From Anammoximicrobium sp964645045 (GTDB lineage Bacteria; Planctomycetota; Planctomycetia; Pirellulales; Pirellulaceae), in NCBI GenBank assembly GCA_964645045.1, contig CAZXYZ010000039.1:1-64000 (forward strand): a DNA stretch of 64,000 nt, written 5' to 3'. Every line of letters begins with the position of its first letter. Position 1 is the first letter of the stretch. Both the position numbers and the translations under genes were made by a program. The notes below the pieces were generated by a model that saw only the letters and a list, made by a program, of their open reading frames with translations, was not told the origin of the DNA and ran no database searches. Below are positions 42,720-51,738 of the stretch, in pieces.

Positions 42720-43448
42720 TTACTGCTTGGCCCCGCCCTGCCGATCGCGGAAACGCTCGCGGGCTTTCTGCAGTTCTTCCTTGCTCAACGAGCCGTTGCC
42801 GTCGGCGTCGGCACGCATCAGCCACTCGGCCATCCGCTCCGGCAACTCGTCCTTGGTCAGCGAGCCGTCGCTGTTCTTGTCCAGCCGCTGGAACATCTCG
42901 GCGGGATCGCCGCGCCCCGCTGCGCCGTTGCCCGGTTGTTTGCCGGCGGCGCCGGCTTGTTCGGCCCATTTCTTCCGCTGTTCGGTCAGTTCCTCTTTCG
43001 ACACCGCACCGTCGCCGTTGGTGTCCGCACGCATCAGCCGTTCGGCCGCGAACTCGGGCAATTCATCCTTGGTCAGCTTGCCGTCGCTGTTCTTGTCGTG
43101 ACGCTGGAGCATTTCGTCCACGCTGGGCAGGCCGGCGCCAGCCGCGGGCTTGGCCGCAGCCATGTTCTTGCGGGCTTCGCTCAATTCGTCCTTCGTGATC
43201 GAGCCGTCGCCGTTGGTGTCCGCACGCGTCAGAAACTGCGCCATCCGCTCCGGCAGTTCGTCCGTGGTAAGTTTGCCATCGCCATTTTTGTCCAGCCGCT
43301 GAAAGATCTGTTCGGCCGATGGCATTTCGCCGGGCCCGCCTCGTCCGCGGCCTGGCCCGCGGTCTTGAGCGCTGACCATGTTCCCAGCGAATGCCACGAA
43401 ACCCGCGACGATGGCCGCCGCAACCAAGGCTTGTTTCGATCGAAGCAT
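42720..43448 (-). CDS. Secreted EF-hand protein with six calcium loops
   Basis: A 242-residue exported protein with a signal peptide (AAAIVAGFVAFAGNMVSA). Six canonical EF-hand loops follow in three pairs (DKNGDGKLTTDE, DTNGDGSITKDE, DKNSDGKLTKDE, DTNGDGAVSKEE, DKNSDGSLTKDE, DADGNGSLSKEE), linked by Gly/Ala/Pro spacers. Such tandem EF-hand proteins are common in Planctomycetes. Presumably binds calcium outside the cytoplasm; partner unknown. Confidence 0.9.
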   Translation of the reverse strand: MLRSKQALVAAAIVAGFVAFAGNMVSAQDRGPGRGRGGPGEMPSAEQIFQRLDKNGDGKLTTDELPERMAQFLTRADTNGDGSITKDELSEARKNMAAAKPAAGAGLPSVDEMLQRHDKNSDGKLTKDELPEFAAERLMRADTNGDGAVSKEELTEQRKKWAEQAGAAGKQPGNGAAGRGDPAEMFQRLDKNSDGSLTKDELPERMAEWLMRADADGNGSLSKEELQKARERFRDRQGGAKQ

Positions 43449-43562
43449 GTGTTTTTCCCCCGCTTTCAGTGGAAATGGTTCGGAAAGGATCGTTCATGTC
43501 CGTGTAGGAAGTTGAACACCGCAGGCGGAGAAAAGCTTCGGCCGATCAGGCTGTTTTTTCGT

Positions 43563-43616
43563 TTGTCGTCTTTCGCTCCGCGAAAGAACGCCTTTTCGCG
43601 GAGCGAAAGGCGACAA
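43563..43616. repeat. Inverted repeat with TTTCGCGGAGCGAAAG arms
   Basis: A 23-bp arm at 43563-43585 is inverted at 43594-43616 with one mismatch and an 8-base loop. It lies between the EF-hand gene and the phosphoribosyltransferase gene and could act as a bidirectional stem at transcript ends. Confidence 0.85.
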
Positions 43617-43635
43617 CTGTTGATTCGTCGTCCAA

Positions 43636-45114
43636 TTACCCGCCTCGTTCCGCCGTTCGGGCGGCAGCCGCCAATTCGGCTTTGATCTTGTGCAGCCCAG
43701 TTTCCCATCCTACGAGATAGCCTCGGGAATCGCGGTTCTCCAGGACGGCACTGTCGAACGACGCCAGTTCAGCGGTCGCGCGATCGCGAGCTTCGGCAGC
43801 GGGCGGCGGCTCGTAGACCGCGCGGCCGCCGCGGAAGATGGGGACGAGCAGATCCGTCTGCTGGGCATGCTTGGGAGCCGGCTGCACTTCCCGGGCGCCG
43901 AGCGGCACTAAGGCGGGCGGGTCCGGCAGGCCGGCGGGCTCGTCGTAGATCACGTCCGCCACGCAACGTCCATCGGCCCGCCGCAGGCGGCGGACCTGGA
44001 GGATGCCGGGATCGGACTGCTTGCTGTTGTGTTCGGACAGCTTCAACCGGTAGCTCCACTGCCCCGTCAAATCGCGCAATGCCGACAACTTGTACACGCC
44101 GCCCAGTGCGGGCTGATCGTGACCGGTGGCCAGCCGCGTGCCGACTCCCCAAACATCGGCGCAGGCGCCGTCGCGCAGCAGTTGCTCGATGCGGTGTTCG
44201 TCCAAGTCGCCGCTGACCACAATGGCAGCCGCCGGGAAACCGGCTTCGTCCAGCAACTGTCGCGACTGGCGGCTAAGGGCCACGAAATCGCCCGAATCCA
44301 GGCGGATCCCCAGCAGTTGATGGCCGTCGCGGCGCAACTGTTCGGCGACGGCGATCGCGTGGCGGACGCCGGACAGCGAATCGTAGGTGTCGACCAGGAA
44401 AATGCAGTTGCCCGGCAGGGCGGCCGCATACGCCTCGAACGCCCGCTGTTCATCGTTGAAGGCCATCACCCAGCTGTGGGCGTGTGTTCCTTTGACGGGA
44501 ATGCCGAACAGCTTGCCGGCCAGCACGTTGGAGGTCGCCGCACAGCCGCCGATGTAGGCGGCGCGGCTGGCCGTCAAGCCGCCGTCGATGCCCTGCGCTC
44601 GCCGCAGGCCGAATTCCAGCACGGGTCGTCCCGCCGCCGCGCGGCAAACGCGGGCCGCCTTCGTGGCAATCAGCGTGGGAAAATTGACGAGCGTCAGCAA
44701 CGGCGTCTCGACGATCTGACTCTGCAACAGCGGCCCGCGGACGCGAACCAGCGGTTCGCCGGCAAACACGACCGTGCCTTCGGCGACGGCGTCCACGTCG
44801 CACCGGAATTCGAGGTCCCGCAGATAATCGAGAAATCCCGCTTCGAACAACGGCCGCCCGTCGGCCGTGGCCAACGTCGCCACGTAGCTCAAATCGTCGT
44901 CCGTGAACCGCAGTTCGCGGAGAAAATCGACGGCATAGCTCAGTCCGCAGGCGACAGCGTACTGGCCGCCGAAAGGGTTCTGGCGAAACGTCAGGTGAAA
45001 CACGGCCTCGCGCTCCGCCAACCCGTTTTTCCAGTAGGCATACGCCATCGTCAACTGATACAGGTCGGTCAGCAGGGCCAGCGAGTGCCGATAGATCCGA
45101 GGCAGTAGATTCAC
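43636..45114 (-). CDS. pncB: Nicotinate phosphoribosyltransferase
   Basis: Makes nicotinate mononucleotide from nicotinate and PRPP in NAD salvage. A 492-residue protein with family segments LLTDLYQLTMAYAYW at the N-terminus, EFGLRRAQG, THAHSWVMAF with the catalytic His-containing loop, LVDTYD and GIRLDSGDF. Starts at ATG 45114. It is upstream of, and on the same strand as, the EF-hand gene but separated by an inverted repeat. Confidence 0.92.
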   Translation of the reverse strand: MNLLPRIYRHSLALLTDLYQLTMAYAYWKNGLAEREAVFHLTFRQNPFGGQYAVACGLSYAVDFLRELRFTDDDLSYVATLATADGRPLFEAGFLDYLRDLEFRCDVDAVAEGTVVFAGEPLVRVRGPLLQSQIVETPLLTLVNFPTLIATKAARVCRAAAGRPVLEFGLRRAQGIDGGLTASRAAYIGGCAATSNVLAGKLFGIPVKGTHAHSWVMAFNDEQRAFEAYAAALPGNCIFLVDTYDSLSGVRHAIAVAEQLRRDGHQLLGIRLDSGDFVALSRQSRQLLDEAGFPAAAIVVSGDLDEHRIEQLLRDGACADVWGVGTRLATGHDQPALGGVYKLSALRDLTGQWSYRLKLSEHNSKQSDPGILQVRRLRRADGRCVADVIYDEPAGLPDPPALVPLGAREVQPAPKHAQQTDLLVPIFRGGRAVYEPPPAAEARDRATAELASFDSAVLENRDSRGYLVGWETGLHKIKAELAAAARTAERGG

Positions 45115-45173
45115 GAGGCAACGTCCTTATTGACGGGACCGCACAACGGATCGCGCCAGGGACACGTCGCGTG

Positions 45174-45677
45174 TCAGATCAAGTCCACCTTCCGCTTGGT
45201 ACGGCGTTTGGTCTGCAAGCACGTTTCGCAGATGCCGTAGACGATCAGACGATGGCCGGTCACGCGGAAATGGTGATCCTGAGCCACACGATTACGCAGA
45301 TCGACCAGTTCATCGCTCTTGAATTCGTACAGCTTCTGGCATTGTTTGCAGTACATGTGGTCGTGCGCCGGGTAGCCGTAATCATGTTCGTACACGGCCC
45401 GGCCGTTCAACTCGAACTTCCTCAGCAGCCCGGCGTCCACGAATTCGGCCAGCGTGCGGTAGACCGTCGGGCGGCTGACGTAGCCCGGCTGGCCCTTGAG
45501 CGGCAGCTGGGCGATCAACTGGTCGGCGTCGAAGTGTTCATGGTGACTGAAGATATGCTCGACCAGGACGCGCCGCTGCTCCGTGTTCCGCATCCCGCGG
45601 CTCTGCAGGTACTCCTCGAACCGCGCTTGCGGCGTGAGGGCAACTTGGATTTCACCGAGCGTGTAGTTTTCGGTCAT
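45174..45677 (-). CDS. Fur-family metal-responsive regulator
   Basis: A 167-residue repressor of the Fur/Zur/PerR family. The N-terminal winged helix (RMNTEQRRVLVEHIF, VSRPTVYRTLAEFVDAGLL) is followed by the metal-binding half with HDHMYCKQCQ and a CETC pair, the structural zinc site. Starts at ATG 45677. Which metal or peroxide it senses cannot be told from sequence. It is followed by pncB after 59 bases. Confidence 0.9.
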   Translation of the reverse strand: MTENYTLGEIQVALTPQARFEEYLQSRGMRNTEQRRVLVEHIFSHHEHFDADQLIAQLPLKGQPGYVSRPTVYRTLAEFVDAGLLRKFELNGRAVYEHDYGYPAHDHMYCKQCQKLYEFKSDELVDLRNRVAQDHHFRVTGHRLIVYGICETCLQTKRRTKRKVDLI

Positions 45678-45830
45678 GGCTGGCGACAAAGCCCCGGGAA
45701 AGGCACGACAGAGGTGCCCCTATTTTACGGATTGCGCATCCGTTTGCAAGCGTGGGGAAGATCACGGTCGGCGGTGCCTGGAGCCCCGCACCAAACGCTC
45801 GTTGCCTCGCAGAATCAGACCGCGGCGGTT

Positions 45831-46274
45831 CTAGCGTCCGCCGGGTTCTTCCATCTGTTCGATGTACTGCCGCAACCGCTCGTTTTCGTCGCTGATATCT
45901 TTCAGTTTCAGCATGTTCTCGACGCGTTTGACCAGTTCGAGCTTGTTGACCGGTTTGGACAAGAAGTCATCCGTTCCCGCTTGCACCGCGCGTTCGATGT
46001 CGCCCAGTTCATTCAGCGCCGTGACCATCAAGATCATGATCCGCCGCGTCGCGGGGTCGTCCTTGAGCTTGCGACAGACCTCGAACCCGCTCAGCTTGGG
46101 CATCATGACGTCCAGGAGGATCAGGTCCGGCTGAAAACCAGGGACTTGCTTCAGCGTCTCCAGTCCGTCCGCCGCCATGGCGATTTCGCAGTCGAGGTCC
46201 GTGAGGTAGGCCTCCAGCAACTCGCAGTTGGACAGGTTGTCGTCAGCAATCAGGATTCTGCTCTTGTCAGCCAT
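45831..46274 (-). CDS. Stand-alone response-regulator receiver protein
   Basis: A 147-residue single-domain CheY-like protein. Phosphoacceptor Asp lies in LILLDVMMPK, with the acidic pair in IADDN, Thr in VTALN and Lys in LSKPV. A short helical tail (NERLRQYIEQMEEPGG) follows, perhaps for dimerisation. No histidine kinase gene is in the window. Confidence 0.9.
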   Translation of the reverse strand: MADKSRILIADDNLSNCELLEAYLTDLDCEIAMAADGLETLKQVPGFQPDLILLDVMMPKLSGFEVCRKLKDDPATRRIMILMVTALNELGDIERAVQAGTDDFLSKPVNKLELVKRVENMLKLKDISDENERLRQYIEQMEEPGGR

Positions 46275-46741
46275 CGGTCACTTCCTGCGTCGTCTAGGTT
46301 TCGGCGTCCGCCGACGAAGCTTGACGGGCACGGCTCCAGAGAGCTGCGCCGCTTTGCTTTATACGGCTCGGGAGAGCCATGCTACGTTGCCCCCATGCTA
46401 CGAGGGGTTCCGGTTGGAGCCCTTGGGAAGATTATAGTGGCTTTGGCCGCGACCGGAAGGACACTTCGGGACGCGCTAGCGGAGGGCGGCAGTCTGAAAA
46501 CCGATGCTACGGAAAGTGAACAAGTCGATGTTGCCACCCGACCGGGCGTAGCGAATGGGCATCGGCAAGACCGGGGAAGACGCCGAGGACGATCTCCGCA
46601 AATGGTTAGCGGTCAACAACTTCAGTTCGGCGTCCCGATCCTGCCGGCGTTTCGGCACGCGGCGTGCTCCCGGGGTGTTCCCTTACCGAGTTGTCTTCCT
46701 CACAACCAACACTTCGAAGACGTTTCTACTGAAGGGGCAGC
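46275..46741. other. Intergenic region with short repeat element
   Basis: No coding frame is convincing. The motif ACGGCTCGGGAGAGCCATGC (46362-46381) is nearly identical to ACGGCTCTGGAGAGCCATGC at 57236-57255, each containing a small hairpin (GGCTC/GAGCC). A promoter for the sigma-factor gene should lie here but none stands out. Confidence 0.5.
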
Positions 46742-48403
46742 ATGTTGAAGAGAATCCAAAGGGGCAGCCAGCAGCGGGCAGGGAAGGCCGCTTTACGATC
46801 CGCCGGTTATCATGCCGAGGACGAGCATCCCGACGCCGATGGTTTGGCCCTGGAAGGGCACGTGGAATCGGCGGACGAATGGGAGGGCGAGGACGACCTG
46901 GAAGACGCCGACGCGGAACTGGACGAGGAGGACGATTTTGCGGTTGTCGAGGAGGATCGCGATGCAATCGCCGACTCGGACGAATCCAAGGGTTCCTGGG
47001 CGGCCACGGACGACCCCGTGCGGATGTACTTGATGCAGATGGGCGAGATCCCGCTGTTGAATCGTGGCCAGGAGGTCGCCGTCGCACGCGAGATCGACTG
47101 CGCCAGGACGCTGTATCGCCACTGGATGCTGGCGAACGACTATATGCTGGAAGGCGCCGTGCGGATTCTGGAACGGATCCGCGACGGCGAACTGCGTTTG
47201 GACCGCACCGTTGAAGTGTCGGTGACGAACACGGCGGAAAAACGGCGCATCCTACGGCGGCTGGGTCCGAATGTGCAGACGCTGCGGAACCTGTTGCTCC
47301 GCAACCGCAGGGACTTTCGTATCGCGATCAGCCGGCGCCATTCCAACCGCGTCCGCCGCACCGCGTGGGCCTCGCTGGTCCGGCGGCGGAACCGCTGCGT
47401 GCGGTTGATCGAGGAATTGAACCTGCGTACCAACCGGCTGCAGCCGCTGTACGAAAAACTGGTCGAAATCTCGAGTCGCATGAAAGCGATCCAAGCCGAG
47501 ATCCGCGACGTCGAACGCGGCCAATCGCGGTTCGGCCACAATCTGAGCGAACTCCGCGAGGAACTTCGGTACCTGATGCGGGTCACGTTCGAGAGCCCCG
47601 CCACCCTCAGCCGCCGGGTCGTCAAGACCCAAGTCCACCGCGAGGATTACGACGCCGCCAAACGCCGTTTGTCCGCCGGCAACCTGCGGCTGGTCGTCTC
47701 CATCGCGAAAAAGTACCGCAACCGCGGGCTGGGGTTCCTGGACCTGATTCAGGAGGGCAATACGGGCTTGATGCGGGCGGTGGACAAGTTCGAGCACGCC
47801 CGCGGTTACAAGTTCTCCACCTACGCCACGTGGTGGATCCGGCAGGCCATTACCCGGGCGATTGCCGACCAGAGCCGGACGATCCGGGTTCCGGTCCACA
47901 TGATCGATGCGATGAGCCGAGTCCGCTTGGCCACGCGCCAGCTGGTCCAGGAACTGGGCCGCGAGCCCACGCCCGAAGAGACTGCCACCCGCGTGGGGCT
48001 GACGCTGGACGAAACCCGCTGCATTATCAAGATGTCGCGCCAGCCGCTGTCGCTGGACCAGCCGATCAGCGAGCATGATGAAAGCTACTTTGGCGAGTTT
48101 CTGGAAGATCATCGCCGGGACGATCCGTTGGGCGAGGCGAACCGCGAGTCGCTCAAGCAGCGGATCGAAGAGGTCATGCAAGGGCTGAACTACCGCGAAC
48201 GCGAGATCCTGAGGATGCGGTTCGGCTTGACGGACGGCTATGCCTACACTCTGGAAGAAGTCGGCCGCGTTTTCTCGGTCACGCGGGAACGCGTGCGGCA
48301 GATCGAGTGCAAGGCGGTCCGCAAGCTGCAACAACCGTTCCGCTCGCGCGTCCTGGCGAGCTTCGTCGACGGGGCGGACGGAGCGCGAGCCGAACGGATC
48401 TGA
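46742..48403 (+). CDS. Primary-type sigma-70 factor (RpoD/SigA-like)
   Basis: A 553-residue sigma factor. Acidic N-terminus; region 1.2 DPVRMYLMQMGEIPLLNRGQE at ~residue 95; then a ~150-residue Arg-rich helical insert; regions 2.1-2.4 (NLRLVVSIAKKYRNRGLGFLDLIQEGN, HARGYKFSTYATWWIRQAI); region 3; and region 4 with a TLEEVG...VTRERVRQIE helix-turn-helix. GAAGGGG precedes ATG 46742. Could be the main housekeeping factor or a group 2 paralogue; a second sigma gene elsewhere would be needed to decide. Confidence 0.9.
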   Translation: MLKRIQRGSQQRAGKAALRSAGYHAEDEHPDADGLALEGHVESADEWEGEDDLEDADAELDEEDDFAVVEEDRDAIADSDESKGSWAATDDPVRMYLMQMGEIPLLNRGQEVAVAREIDCARTLYRHWMLANDYMLEGAVRILERIRDGELRLDRTVEVSVTNTAEKRRILRRLGPNVQTLRNLLLRNRRDFRIAISRRHSNRVRRTAWASLVRRRNRCVRLIEELNLRTNRLQPLYEKLVEISSRMKAIQAEIRDVERGQSRFGHNLSELREELRYLMRVTFESPATLSRRVVKTQVHREDYDAAKRRLSAGNLRLVVSIAKKYRNRGLGFLDLIQEGNTGLMRAVDKFEHARGYKFSTYATWWIRQAITRAIADQSRTIRVPVHMIDAMSRVRLATRQLVQELGREPTPEETATRVGLTLDETRCIIKMSRQPLSLDQPISEHDESYFGEFLEDHRRDDPLGEANRESLKQRIEEVMQGLNYREREILRMRFGLTDGYAYTLEEVGRVFSVTRERVRQIECKAVRKLQQPFRSRVLASFVDGADGARAERI

Positions 48404-48439
48404 ATCGCACTGGCGCTTATCAGGCAAAGACTTCGGGCC

Positions 48440-49670
48440 AGGGTAGCTGCTGGCGACGGGAGTGGCGGAGAGGACGAAGAAGCTGCTCGGCGGACGATTC
48501 CGTTCCTCGGGGAAGACCAGATCCGCCAGCCCTTCGCGGACGAAGGACTGGCCTCCCCCAAGAGCCTCGGCTTCCGGTTCATCCCCATCGTGGTCGCCTT
48601 GTCCTTGGCAACTGCGATGCTATGCAATATCGCTTCTACCTGCAATTGGCCGAGGCCTATCGTCAACACACCGCGGACGCGGCGGAACTGAAACCGCTGG
48701 GCGTGGAACTGCTGATGGAGGTGGCGCGCAAGCGGGCGTTGGATCCATCTCCGGACGATATCTCCCGCATGCGGCAACTGGCCCAGCAGCTGATCGCTCA
48801 AGGATCGCAGGACCCGCTGGTCTTGCAGCGTCAAGCCCGGCTGGAAACGCTGGACGGAAAGCACGACGCGGCTCGGACCAGGCTGCTGGCGTGCGAAGAC
48901 AAATTGAAAGCCTCCGCGTATCCTCCGTTGGCCCGCCTGCTGAACAGCTGCTGCTTGTGCAGCCTGGCATCTGCCGCGCTGGACAGCGAGTTGCTGGCCG
49001 AGCATTTTCCCCGGTTTATCGAACACTGGGTCAATTGGGCGGCGGAAGAGAGCAAGACCGCGGAGAATCGGCGTTACGTCGTAACGACGGCTTACGACCT
49101 GACGACCGGCTTGCGGAAGATAACGCAGAAAAACGGCATGCTCGAGGCCCTGAATCAGCGGGAGGGCCTCGATGGCTGGGTCCGCAATACGATCGCGGGC
49201 GCCGTGCAGATGGCTACGCGGAACTAGGCCGCTGGAACGATGCGATTCGCTACGCCGAGGAAGCCTGCAAAGCGGCGCCACCGGAGTCGGTCCAGGTGTG
49301 CCAGACGCGGCTGGCCAAGTACCGCGAAGCCAAACGCAACTCGTTTCCCGCCGCGGTCGCGTCGTTGTTGTGGAAAGGCGACATCACGCGGCGCGTCTTG
49401 GGTCTGGCGCTGCTGATCGTGCTGTTGGCCGCCAACCTGATTCTGGTGAAACGCCTGGCCCGTTTCGGCCGCCTGGCCGGCGCCTTGGCAGGCACGCTGG
49501 CCGCCGCCATTCCGTTCGCCATTCCGGCGGTCATGGCGGTGATGGTAGGTTTGGGTGAAGGTCCTGCCTTCCTCAAGCTCCTTGCCGGCATCGTGATCGC
49601 TGCCGCAGCCTGCGGCGCGTTAGCCGGTGTTTGGGCCGGAGCGAAATTCGAGGAGCGCAAGCCGGCCTGA
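48440..49670 (+). pseudogene. Helical-repeat membrane protein gene, twice frameshifted
   Basis: Three consecutive frames carry pieces of one protein. From about 48440 to 48625 a frame gives TIPFLGEDQIRQPFADEG and a membrane helix (FIPIVVALSLATAML). A second frame, ~48624-49205, gives QYRFYLQLAEAYRQHTADAAELKPLG and further helices. A third, ~49205-49670, gives ADGYAELGRWNDAIRYAEEA, a TPR-like segment, then two membrane helices. Both shifts go in the same direction (one base lost each). It is either a decaying gene or an assembly with two indels; the clean joins favour one former gene. Confidence 0.7.
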
Positions 49671-50017
49671 GGGGCAGGCAAGCGCAAGTCAGCCACTCCC
49701 GTCTCGACTTTCCCAGCAAGCGGGTCTCGCCGACTCAGGGTAGTGGAGACTCGAAGCTGTCGAAGTGCATGTGACCCACGCCGAAAAACGACGGTCACGG
49801 AACACGATCGCGGGAGCCGATGTCGGCTCGCCCAGCCAGGGCCGTCGCTTTCGCCGGGATTCGGGTGTGCGGAGAACGTGTTCCCTGACGACTTCTTGGC
49901 ATTTTGAATTGTAAGATGAGTTTTCGGGATGGCGTCTCCAGGCAATCGCGGGATTGTCGACAACCGGTGTGCCAGACCCAAGAAAGAACGGTTTTGAAAC
50001 GGCCGCGTTCGCCGTGT
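49671..50017. other. Intergenic region, nothing recognised
   Basis: About 350 bases between the frameshifted membrane-protein gene and the decayed 3' end of the portal gene. No frame, repeat or RNA gene stands out. Confidence 0.35.
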
Positions 50018-51109
50018 CTACGGAACATCGGCGCCTCGTTTCGCCACGCACACTGACGCACAGAAGGACTGCGCGTGGACTCTGCCGAGTTGTCGCCAAA
50101 TGGATGGCGCGACGGGTCGGCCGCCTCCCGAGCGAAAGTACACAGGTGGATGTGACCTGTGCGCGCAAGGGGTACAATAGGGACGAATTCGAAAACGCCT
50201 CCGGCGTGGTGTATGCCGACACCAGCTGGTAGCGGCAGCGAGGGACGCGCGGAGGGAATCGGCACGCTCGACGGCCTTGCGGAGCGCACTGTCGGTCACG
50301 GCCCACTGGCGCACCTTCCACTCGTAAACGGGACCGTGGAACGAGCCCATCATCCACGATTGGATCTCACGCCACCGCTGGCGGGCCTGGTCGATCGCGC
50401 CCCGGAAGCCGCTGTAGTTCGTCTCGCTGGCGTCCAGCAGGAACACGCACAGCGGCAGGTCCAGATTCACGGCGAGAATCCCCAGCAGCATCTGCGAGTG
50501 CTCGAAAAATTGCAGCCCCGGCAGCGTCGGGACGAACCCTCTCAGCTTCTCGCCCTTGTAGCCGTAGATCTCGAACCCGGGCGCGATGTCGGTCAGGGTC
50601 CGCGTCTCGCCGTCCGGCCGGGTTTCCGTGGTTTCGCTGTGGTCCCCGCCGCCGGCGAACGGCAGGACCGGGGCACCGGCGTCCATTTCGCGGAGGATCG
50701 TATAGCAGGACTGGATCTTGGCGGCCACCAGGTTGGCGAACTGCAGGTCGTTCGAGTCTTGAACAGGAGGCAACGGAGACAACAGAGAGAGGAGATCGCC
50801 ACTCCGTTCCCTCTGTTTCCTTCTGTTCAAAGGATTCATTCGGCCGCGGCCGACGACATTGGCGACCAGGCGGCGGACGCCCTGCATGACCAGCGGGTTG
50901 TTGCGGGTCATTTCGCGGGCCATCTCCATCGCCCCGAAGTAGGCGGCTTCGGTGCGGTAGTGATAGTCGGCGTGGGAGCCCAGCGTCATGATCCCGGTCT
51001 TGGCCCGCTCGTACCGCGAGGCTTTCCCGATCTCGTAGTCGGACTTCAACTCGGCGAACTGCTCCAGGATGCTGCCCGCCATGCCCTGCCGTCGGCGTTT
51101 TACAGTCAT
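50018..51109 (-). CDS. Phage portal protein, decayed at the C-terminus
   Basis: Homologous to lambda-type portal proteins from ATG 51109 to about 50230: EAAYFGAMEMAREMTRNNPLVMQG, APGFEIYGYKGEKL, ILAVNLDLPLCVFLLDASETNYSGFRGAIDQARQ (read in two parts) and a C-terminal WAVTDS segment. After that the frame continues without similarity. A 70-base palindromic repeat interrupts it at 50759-50831, between VGRGRMNP and DSNDLQFAN. Starts in a 4-base overlap with the upstream phage gene. It is a relic rather than a working phage gene. Confidence 0.7.
   Translation of the reverse strand: MTVKRRRQGMAGSILEQFAELKSDYEIGKASRYERAKTGIMTLGSHADYHYRTEAAYFGAMEMAREMTRNNPLVMQGVRRLVANVVGRGRMNPLNRRKQRERSGDLLSLLSPLPPVQDSNDLQFANLVAAKIQSCYTILREMDAGAPVLPFAGGGDHSETTETRPDGETRTLTDIAPGFEIYGYKGEKLRGFVPTLPGLQFFEHSQMLLGILAVNLDLPLCVFLLDASETNYSGFRGAIDQARQRWREIQSWMMGSFHGPVYEWKVRQWAVTDSALRKAVERADSLRASLAAATSWCRHTPRRRRFRIRPYCTPCAHRSHPPVYFRSGGGRPVAPSIWRQLGRVHAQSFCASVCVAKRGADVP
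50759..50831. repeat. Palindromic repeat inserted in the portal gene
   Basis: Arms TTGAACAGGAGGCAAC (50759 on) and GTTTCCTTCTGTTCAA (to 50830) are imperfect inverted copies with related CTCTG/CAGAG phrases between. The insert keeps the reading frame open. Confidence 0.75.
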
Positions 51110-51399
51110 CCTCTGAAGTTCTCCATCGACAGGTAACGGACCCGCCCGCTGCCGCTGCCCGTGGTTGCGGGGTGGCCGTCCTTCCACCGCTGGGCCGCTT
51201 CGATTTCGGCCTGCAGGGATTCGCGGGTGAACGTCTGCGGGCCACGTCCCGCAGACACGGGAAGCCGATTCCGCAAGATGCGACAGGCCGTAATGAAGGC
51301 GTCAGCCTTCGCGCGGCTGTTGTCCTCCTCATACGAAGTGTTGTCGTCGTATGCGGCGAGGACCCGGGCGTCGGTCGAATTGCTGCTCAGCGTGGCCAT
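51106..51399 (-). CDS. Phage head-tail joining-like protein
   Basis: A 97-residue protein just upstream of the portal gene and coupled to it by a 4-base overlap. It starts at ATG 51399 (MATLSSNSTDARVLAAYDDNTSYEED), and mid-region AKADAFITACRILRNRLP with SLQAEIEAAQRW suggests a small helical gpW-type protein, which commonly sits beside portal genes. The call rests mainly on position. Confidence 0.55.
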   Translation of the reverse strand: MATLSSNSTDARVLAAYDDNTSYEEDNSRAKADAFITACRILRNRLPVSAGRGPQTFTRESLQAEIEAAQRWKDGHPATTGSGSGRVRYLSMENFRG

Positions 51400-51738
51400 T
51401 CCCCGAACATGACCGAAGACGGCGGGCAGGTAAAGGCAAACGGGGCGTATACCGGAGGTATATTCGCTCGCGGCGGACTGGACGCGGGCGGACGTGGCGG
51501 GCAGATGCCCCCGGCCTACTGCAGAGGGGGCTAGGGCTTGCACCCTCCAAAAAATCAGTTATGTTGATCGGATGAGTGGGCGGAGGCTGCAGCCTGGAGT
51601 TGAGCTACCAAGAAACGCATCCGGATCGTAGAATCGTTCATGAGGCGTCCTTTCCTTGCGGTTCGCGTCCGTGCCGGCATGAGCCAAGTCCGGTTCCTTG
51701 TCGACGGAAGTCTCCGGCTTTCTCTCGTCGCCGCGTTG
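51400..51738. other. Intergenic region, nothing firm
   Basis: About 340 bases upstream of the phage relic and downstream of the beta-helix gene. A minus-strand frame is open through 51543 but has no ribosome site or recognised motif; it may be the remnant of a further phage gene. Confidence 0.3.
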
